Shown in pieces: positions 24,898 to 33,151 of a stretch of 64,000 nt of DNA. The notes under the pieces are model-generated. The model ran no database searches. It was not told the DNA's origin and worked only from the letters and a program-made list of their open reading frames with translations. Made by a program: the position numbers and the translations under genes. Origin of the DNA: JBGLNJ01 sp041300525. Lineage in GTDB: Bacteria > Chloroflexota > Anaerolineae > Fen-1058. Each line of letters starts with the position of its first letter. Position 1 is the stretch's first letter. The DNA lies in the NCBI GenBank assembly GCA_041300525.1, contig JBGLNJ010000001.1, positions 434,001 through 498,000 on the forward strand, given 5' to 3'.

Positions 24898-25698
24898 ATG
24901 AAAATCTATATCACTGCCGACATCGAAGGCGTCACGGGCGCTACCACTTGGGACGAGACGGATGAGAAGAATGCCTTCTATGCCGAGCTCCGCGAGCAGA
25001 TGACGGCCGAAGTCGCCGCCGCGTGTGAAGGGGCGTTGAATGCCGGGGCAACTGAAATCTGGGTCAAGGACGCCCACGGATGGGGCCGGAACATCCTCCC
25101 GGCCAGGCTGCCGCGCGAGGTGCAGCTCGTGCGGGCGTGGAGCGGTCACCCGTTCGGAATGATGCAGGAACTGGACGAGACGTTCCATGCCGCGCTGGCG
25201 ATCGGCTACCATTCGCGGGCCGGCTCCAACGGCTCGCCGCTGGCGCATACGATGACGGGCAAGATGGCCTACTTTAAGATCAACGGCCAGTATGCGTCTG
25301 AATTCATGGTCTCGGCATATACGGCGGGGCTGGCGCGCGTGCCGGTGGTGTTCCTGTCCGGCGACGCCGCGCTTTGCCAGGAGGCGCAGGCGTTCATCCC
25401 AGGCCTGTCCACCGTCGCCGTCATGCGCGGCGTGGGCAATGCGACGGTCAGCCTCCATCCACATCTGATGGTCGAGCGGATTCGCGCCGGCGTGGAAGCG
25501 GCGCTCAAGGCCGACGTGTCGAAATGCCGCGTGCCAATGCCCGGCCACTTTTCCGTCGAACTGTGCTACAAGAATCACGCCGATGCCCGTTACGCGAGCT
25601 TTTTCCCGGGCGTCAGCTTGATTGAACCGCACACCGTCGGGTTCGAGGCGGACGACTATTTCGAGGTGTTGCGGTTTTTCTTGTTCTGTGTTGCGTAA
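24898..25698 (+). CDS. M55-family D-aminopeptidase (DppA-like)
   Basis: M55 peptidases are zinc D-amino-acid aminopeptidases forming a decameric ring. The 266-residue protein begins I-T-A-D-I-E-G-V-T-G with D8 and E10 as metal ligands, then V-K-D-A-H-G-W-G-R-N near 58, Y-H-S-R-A-G-S near 103, H-T-M-T-G-K near 117 and I-N-G-Q-Y-A-S-E near 127. All expected ligand positions are present. AAGGAGAAGAAAA precedes the ATG. The last residues F-F-L-F-C-V-A are unusual for the end of the family and could be a local frameshift tail. It likely salvages D-Ala peptides. Confidence 0.9.
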   Translation: MKIYITADIEGVTGATTWDETDEKNAFYAELREQMTAEVAAACEGALNAGATEIWVKDAHGWGRNILPARLPREVQLVRAWSGHPFGMMQELDETFHAALAIGYHSRAGSNGSPLAHTMTGKMAYFKINGQYASEFMVSAYTAGLARVPVVFLSGDAALCQEAQAFIPGLSTVAVMRGVGNATVSLHPHLMVERIRAGVEAALKADVSKCRVPMPGHFSVELCYKNHADARYASFFPGVSLIEPHTVGFEADDYFEVLRFFLFCVA

Positions 25699-25708
25699 GG
25701 ACTTGCGA

Positions 25709-25741
25709 AAACCTGTCAGGTCTGTGAGACCTGACAGGTTT
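25709..25741. repeat. Palindrome AAACCTGTCAGGTCT (second copy of family)
   Basis: A perfect 15-bp dyad with a three-base GTG loop, just after the M55 gene. Its core is the same as in 8396-8429 with the arms in reverse order. It may end transcription, but no T-tract follows beyond TTT. Confidence 0.75.
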
Positions 25742-25816
25742 GAAGCAGCACAACCAGGCTTGTCAAGGTTGAATTGAAGCGGGAGTTGGCCCCGCAGAGA
25801 GAAAGAGGTACAGGTT

Positions 25817-27205
25817 ATGGACTCGCGTAGCGAATACATCGTCAAAGGTGAAATCGGCCAGACTCTCGACGACAACTTTTCACCGCTCATCCAAAACGTC
25901 ATTCGATCACACGAACTGCCTGGTCTTGCTGTCGGCATTGTCGCGGACAATGAGGTTGTGTATGCAAGAGGCTTTGGGGTCAAGAGTGTCGAGACCCGAG
26001 AACCCATCTCCATGACGACTCTATTCCACATGGCCTCCATCTCCAAGCCTTTCGTCGCCACGGCTATTATGCAGTTGGTCGAGCAAGTCCAGGTTCAACT
26101 CGACGCGCCCGTCATCACCTATCTCCCCTATTTCAAGCTGGATGACGACCGGTATAGAAACATCACTGTCCAGCAGATGCTCAGTCATGTTTCCGGCATG
26201 CCGGACGTGACGGACTATGAATGGGGCAAACCTCAGTACGATGCGGGGGCGTTAGAACGCTATGTGCGTGGCCTATCGTCAAAGAAATTGATCTCCGAGC
26301 CGGGCGAGAAATTTGCCTACAGCAATATGGCTTTCGAATGTTTGGGCGACGTCATCGCCAAGGTCTCTGGGATGTCGTTTGATGACTATGTCAAAAGACA
26401 CATTCTCGGTCCGGCTGGAATGGCAGAAAGTTCATTTCTCAAGCCGGACTATCTTCCTGAGAATTGGGCTGTGCCTCATGTGCGGGTCTTGACCAGCCTG
26501 GCGTGGGAAGGCTACCCGTACAATCGCATGCACGGGCCAAGCTCAACGCTTCACTCTAGCGCGCTTGAGATGTGCCACTGGGCCATCACCAATCTGAAGC
26601 GGGGAACCTTTGGGGATAGACAGATTCTCAATTCTTTGTCTTACAATGTCCTCTGGAAGCTCTGGGCCAAAATCCGTGAAGGCCGGCACGTGGGATTGAG
26701 TTGGTTCTTGGAAGAATACCGCGGCGAAAAAATGGTTGAACATGGCGGCGGCGACGTTGGCTTTAACACCTATCTTGCCATGCTGCCCGATAAGCGGGCG
26801 GCAGTCGTCGTCCTGTGCAATTTGATACCGGCGCCGGTCGAGGCGATTGCTAATTCCGCCCTGGACATCCTCCTCGGTTATGAGCCGGCTCCCCTGCTTC
26901 CGTATGCCAGTCTCAGCGTCTGCAAAACATTGAGCGAAGAGGGCCTGGAGGCGGCGGTGGCGCAGTGGAACTCGCTCAAGTCAAACCATCCTGGCGAATA
27001 TGATTTTGGTGTGTCACAATTTGACAACCTGTACAACGCGGTCAGCTTGGGCAGGGTGCAGGATGCGGAGCGCATCGCTTGCCTGTGCGCCAGGATCCTT
27101 CCCGAGTCTGACGTTAAAGCTATTGCAGACGAGTTTAGTGAGCATCGGTCCCAGGCCGCGACGGCTGCCTTGAGAGTGTTGCGTGAGTGTCAAAAGAGTT
27201 CGTGA
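25817..27205 (+). CDS. Serine hydrolase, beta-lactamase/esterase (class C-like) family
   Basis: A cytoplasmic-looking member (no signal peptide) of the S12/class C family: S-I-S-K (S74, K77) is the nucleophile and base, Y-S-N the second motif and H-G-G-G in place of K-T-G the third. Substrate could be a D-amino acid peptide or an ester. About 115 C-terminal residues after the catalytic domain (from L-L-P-Y-A-S on) form an extra helical region, outside the core fold. AAAGAGGTACAGGTT precedes the ATG. Its end overlaps the start of the next reading frame by 23 bases. Confidence 0.88.
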   Translation: MDSRSEYIVKGEIGQTLDDNFSPLIQNVIRSHELPGLAVGIVADNEVVYARGFGVKSVETREPISMTTLFHMASISKPFVATAIMQLVEQVQVQLDAPVITYLPYFKLDDDRYRNITVQQMLSHVSGMPDVTDYEWGKPQYDAGALERYVRGLSSKKLISEPGEKFAYSNMAFECLGDVIAKVSGMSFDDYVKRHILGPAGMAESSFLKPDYLPENWAVPHVRVLTSLAWEGYPYNRMHGPSSTLHSSALEMCHWAITNLKRGTFGDRQILNSLSYNVLWKLWAKIREGRHVGLSWFLEEYRGEKMVEHGGGDVGFNTYLAMLPDKRAAVVVLCNLIPAPVEAIANSALDILLGYEPAPLLPYASLSVCKTLSEEGLEAAVAQWNSLKSNHPGEYDFGVSQFDNLYNAVSLGRVQDAERIACLCARILPESDVKAIADEFSEHRSQAATAALRVLRECQKSS

Positions 27206-27563
27206 GGACCAAGTATGCAAGTTCCTAGTTTGTCTGTTGTGTGTGACATGGCTAGTGACGGCCTGCGGCCCAGCGGCAGCCCTCACACTTGCCGCCACGT
27301 CAGCGCCACTCGCGGCGACTCGTGTGCCGGCGACCAACACTCCACCACCAACGTCCGGCGGGCCGACCGGTGATCTGACCCTCACTATTTTCTATGACAA
27401 CACTGCCCACGATGCGCACTTGCACGCCGATTGGGGCTTGGCCGCGCTCATAGAGTATGGCAGCCACACCTTGCTCTTCGACACCGGCGCAAATGGTCAG
27501 ATGCTCGTGAGTAATATGGACAAGTTGGGCATTGATTCCAAGAAGATTGAGGCTATATCATGA
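27183..27563 (+). CDS. MBL-fold lipoprotein, 3' truncated
   Basis: A signal peptide with lipobox L-V-T-A-C near residue 28 and a Pro/Thr tether are followed by the first part of an MBL domain (L-T-I-F-Y-D-N-T, H-T-L-L-F-D-T-G-A-N-G). The frame ends at K-I-E-A-I-S, exactly where the metal motif H-x-H-x-D-H should begin, so no metal site remains. Homologous lipoproteins continue for roughly 170 more residues. The break coincides with the start of a GNAT gene. It should be treated as a gene remnant. Confidence 0.7.
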   Translation: MSVKRVREDQVCKFLVCLLCVTWLVTACGPAAALTLAATSAPLAATRVPATNTPPPTSGGPTGDLTLTIFYDNTAHDAHLHADWGLAALIEYGSHTLLFDTGANGQMLVSNMDKLGIDSKKIEAIS

Positions 27564-27985
27564 ATGAAGAATATCAGATCGTCTACGTTGACAAGCCTGA
27601 AGAATCTGCCTGGGGGATCATTGGGTACGGCATTAGTGATTACAACAAACAACAAGCAGGTGAAGACAAGTTTCAACGCCTATGTTTCGCTCTTTACTCA
27701 CCTGACCAGGAAATTGTGGGGGGTGTGCTGGGCGAAATATATTGGGATTGGTTTCATTTGGATTTGTTGTGGATCAAGCAGGAGCTTCGCGGGCGTGGAT
27801 ATGGGCGTCGCCTCTTGATCGCGGCTGAAGATGAGGCGCGGCGGCGCGGCGCAAAGTATGTGTTTTTGGACACATTCAGTTTTCAGGCGCCAGACTTTTA
27901 CAAACAACATGGCTATCGGGTTTTTGGCGAACTGGAAGATTTTCCTCCTGGACATCAACGCTGCTTTCTCACAAAACAACTTTAG
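27560..27985 (+). CDS. GNAT-family N-acetyltransferase
   Basis: A complete single GNAT domain of 141 residues. The acetyl-CoA loop is L-R-G-R-G-Y-G-R-R-L-L near 78-88, preceded by the strand L-D-L-L-W-I-K and followed by K-Y-V-F-L-D-T-F-S-F-Q-A-P-D-F-Y-K-Q-H-G-Y. The family includes enzymes acting on small amines, so the substrate is open. The ATG overlaps the end of the truncated MBL frame and the nearby AAGATTGAGG is only a fair ribosome site, consistent with a rearrangement having replaced its upstream region. Confidence 0.88.
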   Translation: MNEEYQIVYVDKPEESAWGIIGYGISDYNKQQAGEDKFQRLCFALYSPDQEIVGGVLGEIYWDWFHLDLLWIKQELRGRGYGRRLLIAAEDEARRRGAKYVFLDTFSFQAPDFYKQHGYRVFGELEDFPPGHQRCFLTKQL

Positions 27986-28075
27986 AAAGAGTTATGCGCA
28001 TGCGTGCTGCCACGGGGAAACTATGATCCCGCCGCCTGACAACCCTTCTCTTTACAGGTACCAGGAGGATTGGAA

Positions 28076-29212
28076 ATGTCTACCCGTTTCGTGTCATTCG
28101 TCGCGCTGCTGCTTGTTTTGACCCTGGTCGCCGGCTGTGCGGCCGCCGCTCCCACTGTCACACCCAGGCCCACGCCTGCGGCGACGCAGACACCAGCAGG
28201 TTCGCAAAAGATCGTCGAGATTACGGATTTTGTAGGGACTTTGGCTTCAAAGGACGAGTTCTCAGGCGCAGTGCTCATTGCTAAAGACGGCGTGCCCATA
28301 CTGAAACAAGCGTATGGGCTGGCCAATCGCTCGTTTGATGCGCCCAATCGCGTTGACACGAAATTCAACCTGGGTTCGATGAACAAGATGTTCACGGCTG
28401 TTGCGATACTTCAACTGGTGGAAAAAGGCGAATTGAGACTTGATGGCAAAATCATCGAATATGTGCCGGATTACGCCAACAAGGATATCGCAAATAGGGT
28501 CACGATCCACCACTTGCTCACGCACACATCTGGGCTGGGGCACTATTGGACAGACGAGTTCGAAAGAACATCCAAAGACCGATTCAGGGACGTCAGCGAT
28601 TACTTGCCTCTGTTTGTTGCTGCGCCGCTGCAATTTGAGCCGGGCGCTCGATTCTCGTATAGCAACGCAGGATTTATGGTGCTTGGTTTGATCATCGAAA
28701 GAGTGACGGGGCAGAGTTACTTTGATTACGTCCGAGAGAACATTTACAAGCCCTGCGGGATGGTCAACACAGATGCGTACGAGGTGGACTATGTGGCGCC
28801 CAATTTGGCGATGGGCTACACAAGAGTGGGCGCCAGGAGCGACGGCACACTCAAGAACAACCTGTTCACCCACGTTGTCAAAGGCGGTCCTGCCGGTGGT
28901 GGTTACTCGACCGTTGAAGATTTGCTCAATTTCAGCAACGCACTGTTGAGCCACAAGCTTTTGAGCTTTGAAATGACGAATCTATTGCTTGAAGGGAAAG
29001 TAACAAGAACGCAGAACGTCAAGTATGCGTATGGCTTTGAGGAGAGAATAGTGGAGAATCATCGCCTGGTGGGGCACAGTGGGGGCGCTGAGGGAATTTG
29101 TGGAAATTTAGATATTTATCTCGATCAAGGGTATACCGTCGCCGTGCTGGCCAATATGGATGGCGTGTGTATGCCCGTGTACGGGTTCATCAGAGGAACA
29201 TTGTCGAGATAG
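28076..29212 (+). CDS. Serine hydrolase lipoprotein (class C beta-lactamase-like)
   Basis: The lipobox L-V-A-G-C (C21) and Thr/Pro tether place the enzyme outside the cytoplasmic membrane. The catalytic domain has S-M-N-K (S101, K104), Y-S-N-A-G and H-S-G-G as third motif. This set marks the S12 family of D,D-peptidases and esterases, not a proven beta-lactamase. It differs from the cytoplasmic relative at 25817 in export and in lacking a C-terminal extension. CCAGGAGGA precedes the ATG at 28076. Confidence 0.9.
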   Translation: MSTRFVSFVALLLVLTLVAGCAAAAPTVTPRPTPAATQTPAGSQKIVEITDFVGTLASKDEFSGAVLIAKDGVPILKQAYGLANRSFDAPNRVDTKFNLGSMNKMFTAVAILQLVEKGELRLDGKIIEYVPDYANKDIANRVTIHHLLTHTSGLGHYWTDEFERTSKDRFRDVSDYLPLFVAAPLQFEPGARFSYSNAGFMVLGLIIERVTGQSYFDYVRENIYKPCGMVNTDAYEVDYVAPNLAMGYTRVGARSDGTLKNNLFTHVVKGGPAGGGYSTVEDLLNFSNALLSHKLLSFEMTNLLLEGKVTRTQNVKYAYGFEERIVENHRLVGHSGGAEGICGNLDIYLDQGYTVAVLANMDGVCMPVYGFIRGTLSR

Positions 29213-29329
29213 ATGACGGCATACGCCCACTCGCGCTGATGGATTGACTGCTTCGGGCACTTGACCGTTGATTCTCAATAAAAACAATTCAGACGAAATG
29301 AGGCGAAACCTCAGAAAGGAATAGTACAA

Positions 29330-29893
29330 ATGAAGATCGCATTGTTCTACTATGACGGATTTGCAGAATTTGAAATCGTGCTTGCCGGCTTGCTTTTTCA
29401 TCGTGAGCACGACATCATTTCTATTGCGCTTGAGAATAGAGAATACAAAAGCGAAGAATGTCAAAGATTCTGCGTTGACAAGGTCCTTCGCGATGTTGAC
29501 GTGGATTCAATAGATTTACTCGTCATTCCTGGGGGAGACCCAGCCCCATTAGTTGGGAACCAAGAATTGAAGAGCTTTGTAGACAAATTGGTTTCCAGGA
29601 ATAAAAAGGTAGGCGGGATCTGTGGAGGCTCCGGCTTGCTGGCCGGTCTGGGGATGCTGGAGGGGAAAAGATGCACAGGCGGCGCTTCGGGCGTCAAGCC
29701 GGGCGACGCTGAATACAAGTATTACTCGGGAGCAATGTTATCTGACGAGTACGTTGTCGTGGATGGAAATATCATCACAGCCCAGGGACAAGCATACGCC
29801 GAGTTTGCAGTTGAACTTGCGCGTCAAATGGGTGTGGTCAAAAACGATCAGGAGTATGATGAATGTCTAAGATGGTGTAAGAATATCCGATAA
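29330..29893 (+). CDS. DJ-1/PfpI-family protein
   Basis: A class I glutamine-amidotransferase-like fold of 187 residues with the nucleophile elbow V-G-G-I-C-G-G-S-G (C98), an acidic residue in F-A-E-F-E-I near 13-15, and L-L-V-I-P-G-G-D near 64. This fits the DJ-1/ThiJ/PfpI group (glyoxalase, protease or chaperone activities). Base composition is clearly more AT-rich than the operons on either side, like the following gene, suggesting transfer from a Firmicutes-type donor. AGAAAGGAATAGTACAA precedes the ATG. Confidence 0.87.
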   Translation: MKIALFYYDGFAEFEIVLAGLLFHREHDIISIALENREYKSEECQRFCVDKVLRDVDVDSIDLLVIPGGDPAPLVGNQELKSFVDKLVSRNKKVGGICGGSGLLAGLGMLEGKRCTGGASGVKPGDAEYKYYSGAMLSDEYVVVDGNIITAQGQAYAEFAVELARQMGVVKNDQEYDECLRWCKNIR

Positions 29894-29911
29894 GGTGCAA
29901 GGGGGAAAAAC

Positions 29912-30205
29912 GTGTTTCTGCCCAAAGATGTCAATGATCTGTATAACAAATTTGCGGACCAAGTCTATGCGGCCAATGTTCTGGATAAAAAGACGAAGGA
30001 ATTGATTGCCTTGTCGTGTTCAGTGATGGCAGACTGCGTACCATGTATCAATTCTCATTACAAGGAAGCCGTCAAAGTGGGTGCGACGAGAGGCGAAATT
30101 GCGGAAGCCCTGGCGATTAGCATGTCAGTCAGTGCTGGCAGCAAAAGAGCGAAATACACTCAAGTCATCAATGAGTTGGAACATGATAAAGCGGGGGCTG
30201 CGTAA
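29912..30205 (+). CDS. AhpD/carboxymuconolactone decarboxylase-like protein
   Basis: A 97-residue all-helical protein with D-C-V-P-C-I-N-S-H-Y (C42, C45, H49), the redox motif of AhpD-like peroxidase partners. It starts at GTG with AAGGGGG-like purines upstream, 18 bases after the DJ-1 gene, so the two are probably co-transcribed. AT-rich composition is shared with that neighbour. A role in peroxide or aldehyde stress is inferred from the pairing. The next 257 bases hold no gene I can support. Confidence 0.87.
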   Translation: MFLPKDVNDLYNKFADQVYAANVLDKKTKELIALSCSVMADCVPCINSHYKEAVKVGATRGEIAEALAISMSVSAGSKRAKYTQVINELEHDKAGAA

Positions 30206-30462
30206 ACAAGTCATTCTGCTTTGCTGTGCCACGTTGGAGCAAATTCCATCTGCATATAGCATGGGTCAATCCTTGGATGATCTCAAATTCTTGCGGCTTT
30301 TGGAGGCGCAAGGCTGTCCAACCAGCGGATGCTGCTGACGCCCCTACGCGCCGAGTTCAAGGACTAGCTTCGCGCGGTCACCGTCGTTCGGGGTAACGGC
30401 ATCCTTCGTCGTAGCCGGGCGGCTGATGTGCGACGCAGTGCAATCTGCCCAGGAGTTCAAAC

Positions 30463-30627
30463 ATGAAGAGTTCTCAATGGAACAAGTCACGTTTCATCGT
30501 TGGCCTGATCCTCGTGGCTATAGCAGTTCTGATGTTTCTGTTTGCCAAAGGAACCTACTCGACTGCCGGTGCGGTTGGGCTTGGCGTGCTCGGTCTGGTG
30601 AGCATTGCGATTTCGAGAAAGAGTTAG
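30463..30627 (+). CDS. Small two-helix membrane protein
   Basis: A 54-residue frame with CAGGAG ten bases before the ATG. Residues 1-10 are polar and positively charged, 11-28 a hydrophobic helix, then F-A-K-G-T-Y-S-T and a second glycine-rich helix (about 34-50) ending S-R-K-S. The clean ribosome site and helix pattern argue for a true gene. It resembles small membrane proteins of unknown function. It lies 60 bases before a receiver-like gene. Confidence 0.65.
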   Translation: MKSSQWNKSRFIVGLILVAIAVLMFLFAKGTYSTAGAVGLGVLGLVSIAISRKS

Positions 30628-30687
30628 GCGGGCCAAGAGGATGTGACGATCGGATAATTGTTGGGTTCCGCTAAAGGGATAGCAACT

Positions 30688-31041
30688 ATGCGCATCTTGC
30701 TGGCGGATGACCAAACCCACATTCGGTTCGCGCTGCGCGCACTGTTGAGCCAGCAGCCTGAACTGGAAATCGTGGGCGAGGCGGTTGAGGCGCAAGGCGT
30801 GCTGGCTCAAGCCGAGGCGACCCATCCCGATCTCGTGCTGCTCGCCTGGGAATTGCCGGGTCTTGCGGCGCATGACCTGCCGCGCGCGCTGCGGAGAGTT
30901 TGCCCGCGCGCCGTCATCATCGTTCTCCGCAGCCGACCCGAAGAACGCGGCGACGTTCTGCAAGCGAGCGACGATGCCTTTGTCAGCAAGATTGACCCGC
31001 CCGCGCGGTTGCTGGCGGCCATCCATCAGGCCGCGGTATAG
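30688..31041 (+). CDS. Stand-alone receiver-like protein lacking the phosphorylatable aspartate
   Basis: The 117-residue protein has the receiver fold: acidic D7-D8 after the first strand, L-V-L-L-A-W-E-L-P-G at the third strand, S82 near the switch position and K101 in F-V-S-K. The residue that should be the phospho-aspartate is A53. It may therefore act as a phosphorylation-independent adaptor. There is no output domain. The gene starts at ATG 30688 and precedes a GNAT-TPR gene by 26 bases. Confidence 0.85.
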   Translation: MRILLADDQTHIRFALRALLSQQPELEIVGEAVEAQGVLAQAEATHPDLVLLAWELPGLAAHDLPRALRRVCPRAVIIVLRSRPEERGDVLQASDDAFVSKIDPPARLLAAIHQAAV

Positions 31042-31067
31042 ACTTTTTGATACGAGGAGATTATTCA

Positions 31068-32213
31068 ATGCTTCAAGAACTGAAACCGAACGAGTTTGAG
31101 CGAGTGCGCCCTCTGTTTGAGGGCTTTGACTATAGCCTGTCCATCCGGGCTGCGCTAGAAGGCAACAACCCAGGCCGGATCTTTGTGGACGACGTGGAAC
31201 GGCCCCGCACAGCGTTTGCGCTCACCGTCGAAGGGTATCTGCTCGCAGGCGAGCATGACAATCCTGCGACCAACGAGGCGCTCCGCCGTTTTCTGAAGGA
31301 ACAGATTTTCACCGGCCAGGTGTTTGTGAACGGCAATGAATCCTTGTCCCTGGCGGTTCACCCCTCGGCGTGGGAGACCAAACTGACCGAGTTGATCCCC
31401 ACGCACGAGATTGAAAAGCTGGAGCGTTATCACTATCTGTGCCGTGCGGTCAAGTTTGACTGGCGCAATCATCTGCCGGAGGGGTACACGCTGCATCGGG
31501 TTGACGCGACGTTGATGAATGACCCGCAGGTGGTCTGGCCCGATCCAGTGCGCGAGTTTTTCAACCCTGCCGAGATGTGGGGGGCGCTGGAAAACTTTTG
31601 GGCCAAAGGCGTCAGCTTTTGCATTCTCCACGAACAGCAGGTGGTCGCGTGGTGTACGTGCGACTGCGTCGCCGGCAGCCAGATTGACGTGGGCATCGTT
31701 ACGCGCCCCGGCTATCGGCGGCGCGGGTTGGCTGCGATAGCGGTTGCTGCGACGGTCGAGTATTGTTTGAGCCATGGATTCAGCGCGGTGGGCTGGCATT
31801 GCAACGCGCAAAACACCGGCTCGTGGAAGACCGCCGAGAAAGTGGGATTCGAGCGCAATCGTGAGTATGCTTACTATTACTATATGTACGACCCGATTGA
31901 CCACCTGGCCGAGTTGGGCTGGTATCACTATCGGCGCAGAGAATACGCCAAGACCGTGTATTATTATGAGCAGGTCTTTGCTCGCCGGGACAAGAATCCG
32001 GACTATTACTATCACCTGACGGCATCGGCCTATGCCTTGTTGGGGAATAGAGACAAGTCGCTTCACTATCTTCGCGCCGCCGCCGAGCACGGGTGGGCAA
32101 ATGTAGATTGGACAAAAGAGCAAGAAGAGTTTGAAATCTTGCGTGGCGCGCCCGAGTGGGAGGTGGCTCTGTCGCACATGGAACGCAATGCGGCGCAGGG
32201 CAGCGCCGGGTGA
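31068..32213 (+). CDS. GNAT acetyltransferase with C-terminal TPR-like region
   Basis: The 381-residue protein has an N-terminal degenerate acetyltransferase-like half (residues 1-130), a second GNAT domain with I-V-T-R-P-G-Y-R-R-R-G-L-A as the acetyl-CoA loop (about 218-230) and G-W-H-C-N-A-Q-N-T-G-S near 254, then about 100 residues of tyrosine-rich TPR-like helices (Y-H-Y-R-R-R-E-Y-A-K). The middle section matches the GNAT acetyltransferase families fused to interaction repeats. GAGGAGA lies nine bases before the ATG. Substrate unknown. Confidence 0.8.
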   Translation: MLQELKPNEFERVRPLFEGFDYSLSIRAALEGNNPGRIFVDDVERPRTAFALTVEGYLLAGEHDNPATNEALRRFLKEQIFTGQVFVNGNESLSLAVHPSAWETKLTELIPTHEIEKLERYHYLCRAVKFDWRNHLPEGYTLHRVDATLMNDPQVVWPDPVREFFNPAEMWGALENFWAKGVSFCILHEQQVVAWCTCDCVAGSQIDVGIVTRPGYRRRGLAAIAVAATVEYCLSHGFSAVGWHCNAQNTGSWKTAEKVGFERNREYAYYYYMYDPIDHLAELGWYHYRRREYAKTVYYYEQVFARRDKNPDYYYHLTASAYALLGNRDKSLHYLRAAAEHGWANVDWTKEQEEFEILRGAPEWEVALSHMERNAAQGSAG

Positions 32214-32249
32214 CAGTTGGACAGTTGAAAACGAAAAAGGAAAAAACAA

Positions 32250-33074
32250 ATGACCGACCTCGGTGAAATTATCGTAACCCAAATCAACGCCGCCACATAC
32301 AGGTTATATGTGAGCGATTACGTTTATATGTATGCCTTCAGGGGGCCACAGGGGACGCTGTTGATTGACACAGGCTGTGGGATCAATGAAACAAAGCTAA
32401 AACAAACGCTGACTGAATTGAATTGCAGCGACGTAAGATACATTGTCAATACCCACTCGAATGCCGATCACGTCGAGGGCAATCATTTCTTTGCGGGCGC
32501 GGTGATTATGGCGCACGAGAAATGTCGCGAGAACCTCCGGCTGAATCAAGAATTCCCCGCCGCGGGCCTCCCGAACCTGACCTTGAATGATTCGATCACC
32601 CTGTATTTTAATTCCGAAGAGATCCGGGTGACCGCTTTCCCCGGCGGCCATACGAATGAAGACGTGATCGCGCACTTTGTCAAGGCCAACCTGGTTTTCT
32701 TGGGCGACATCATCATCCCCGATACGTTCCCCCTCATTTGGATTGACCGTTACGAAGGCGTCGGCGTCGAACAATTAACCGGCAACCTCCAGAAAATCAT
32801 GCGAATGCTTCCGGATGACATCCGGATCATTTCGTCGCATGGACGCGATTATACCAAAGACGAGTTGAAGGAATATTATTCGACCCTCGCCCAGACCATT
32901 GACATTATAAGAAGCGCCGCCGGGAAAGGCAAAAGTCTGGAAGAAATCCAGAAGGAGGATTTATTGAAGGCGTACCGCGCCTATGACAGCCAGCGTTTTT
33001 CATTTATCAACGCCGATTTCTGGGCTGAGGTTATTTACAAGGATGCCGCCCGGCAGGCGTCTGATGTGAAATGA
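32250..33074 (+). CDS. MBL-fold hydrolase with a substituted metal ligand
   Basis: The 274-residue protein has the MBL fold: L-L-I-D-T-G-C-G near 37, N-T-H-S-N-A-D-H near 67-74, F-P-G-G-H-T-N-E-D, L-G-D-I-I and I-S-S-H-G. The usual second histidine of H-x-H-x-D-H is N71 here (H69, N71, D73, H74), so one zinc site is altered. Other ligands are intact. A helical C-terminal tail of about 80 residues may cover the active site. It overlaps no neighbour and has GGAAAAAACAA before the ATG. Confidence 0.86.
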   Translation: MTDLGEIIVTQINAATYRLYVSDYVYMYAFRGPQGTLLIDTGCGINETKLKQTLTELNCSDVRYIVNTHSNADHVEGNHFFAGAVIMAHEKCRENLRLNQEFPAAGLPNLTLNDSITLYFNSEEIRVTAFPGGHTNEDVIAHFVKANLVFLGDIIIPDTFPLIWIDRYEGVGVEQLTGNLQKIMRMLPDDIRIISSHGRDYTKDELKEYYSTLAQTIDIIRSAAGKGKSLEEIQKEDLLKAYRAYDSQRFSFINADFWAEVIYKDAARQASDVK

Positions 33075-33151
33075 CGGCCCCCTCCCTCTCCCAAACTTGG
33101 AGGGGGCCAGAAGCGCACATTTTTGTTCACACGACTATAAAGGAGATGCTT

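Noticed and set aside
30081..30338. 85-codon frame overlapping the AhpD-like gene
   Set aside because: It shares bases with a gene that has a clear C-x-x-C motif, and the part beyond shows no ribosome site or domain.
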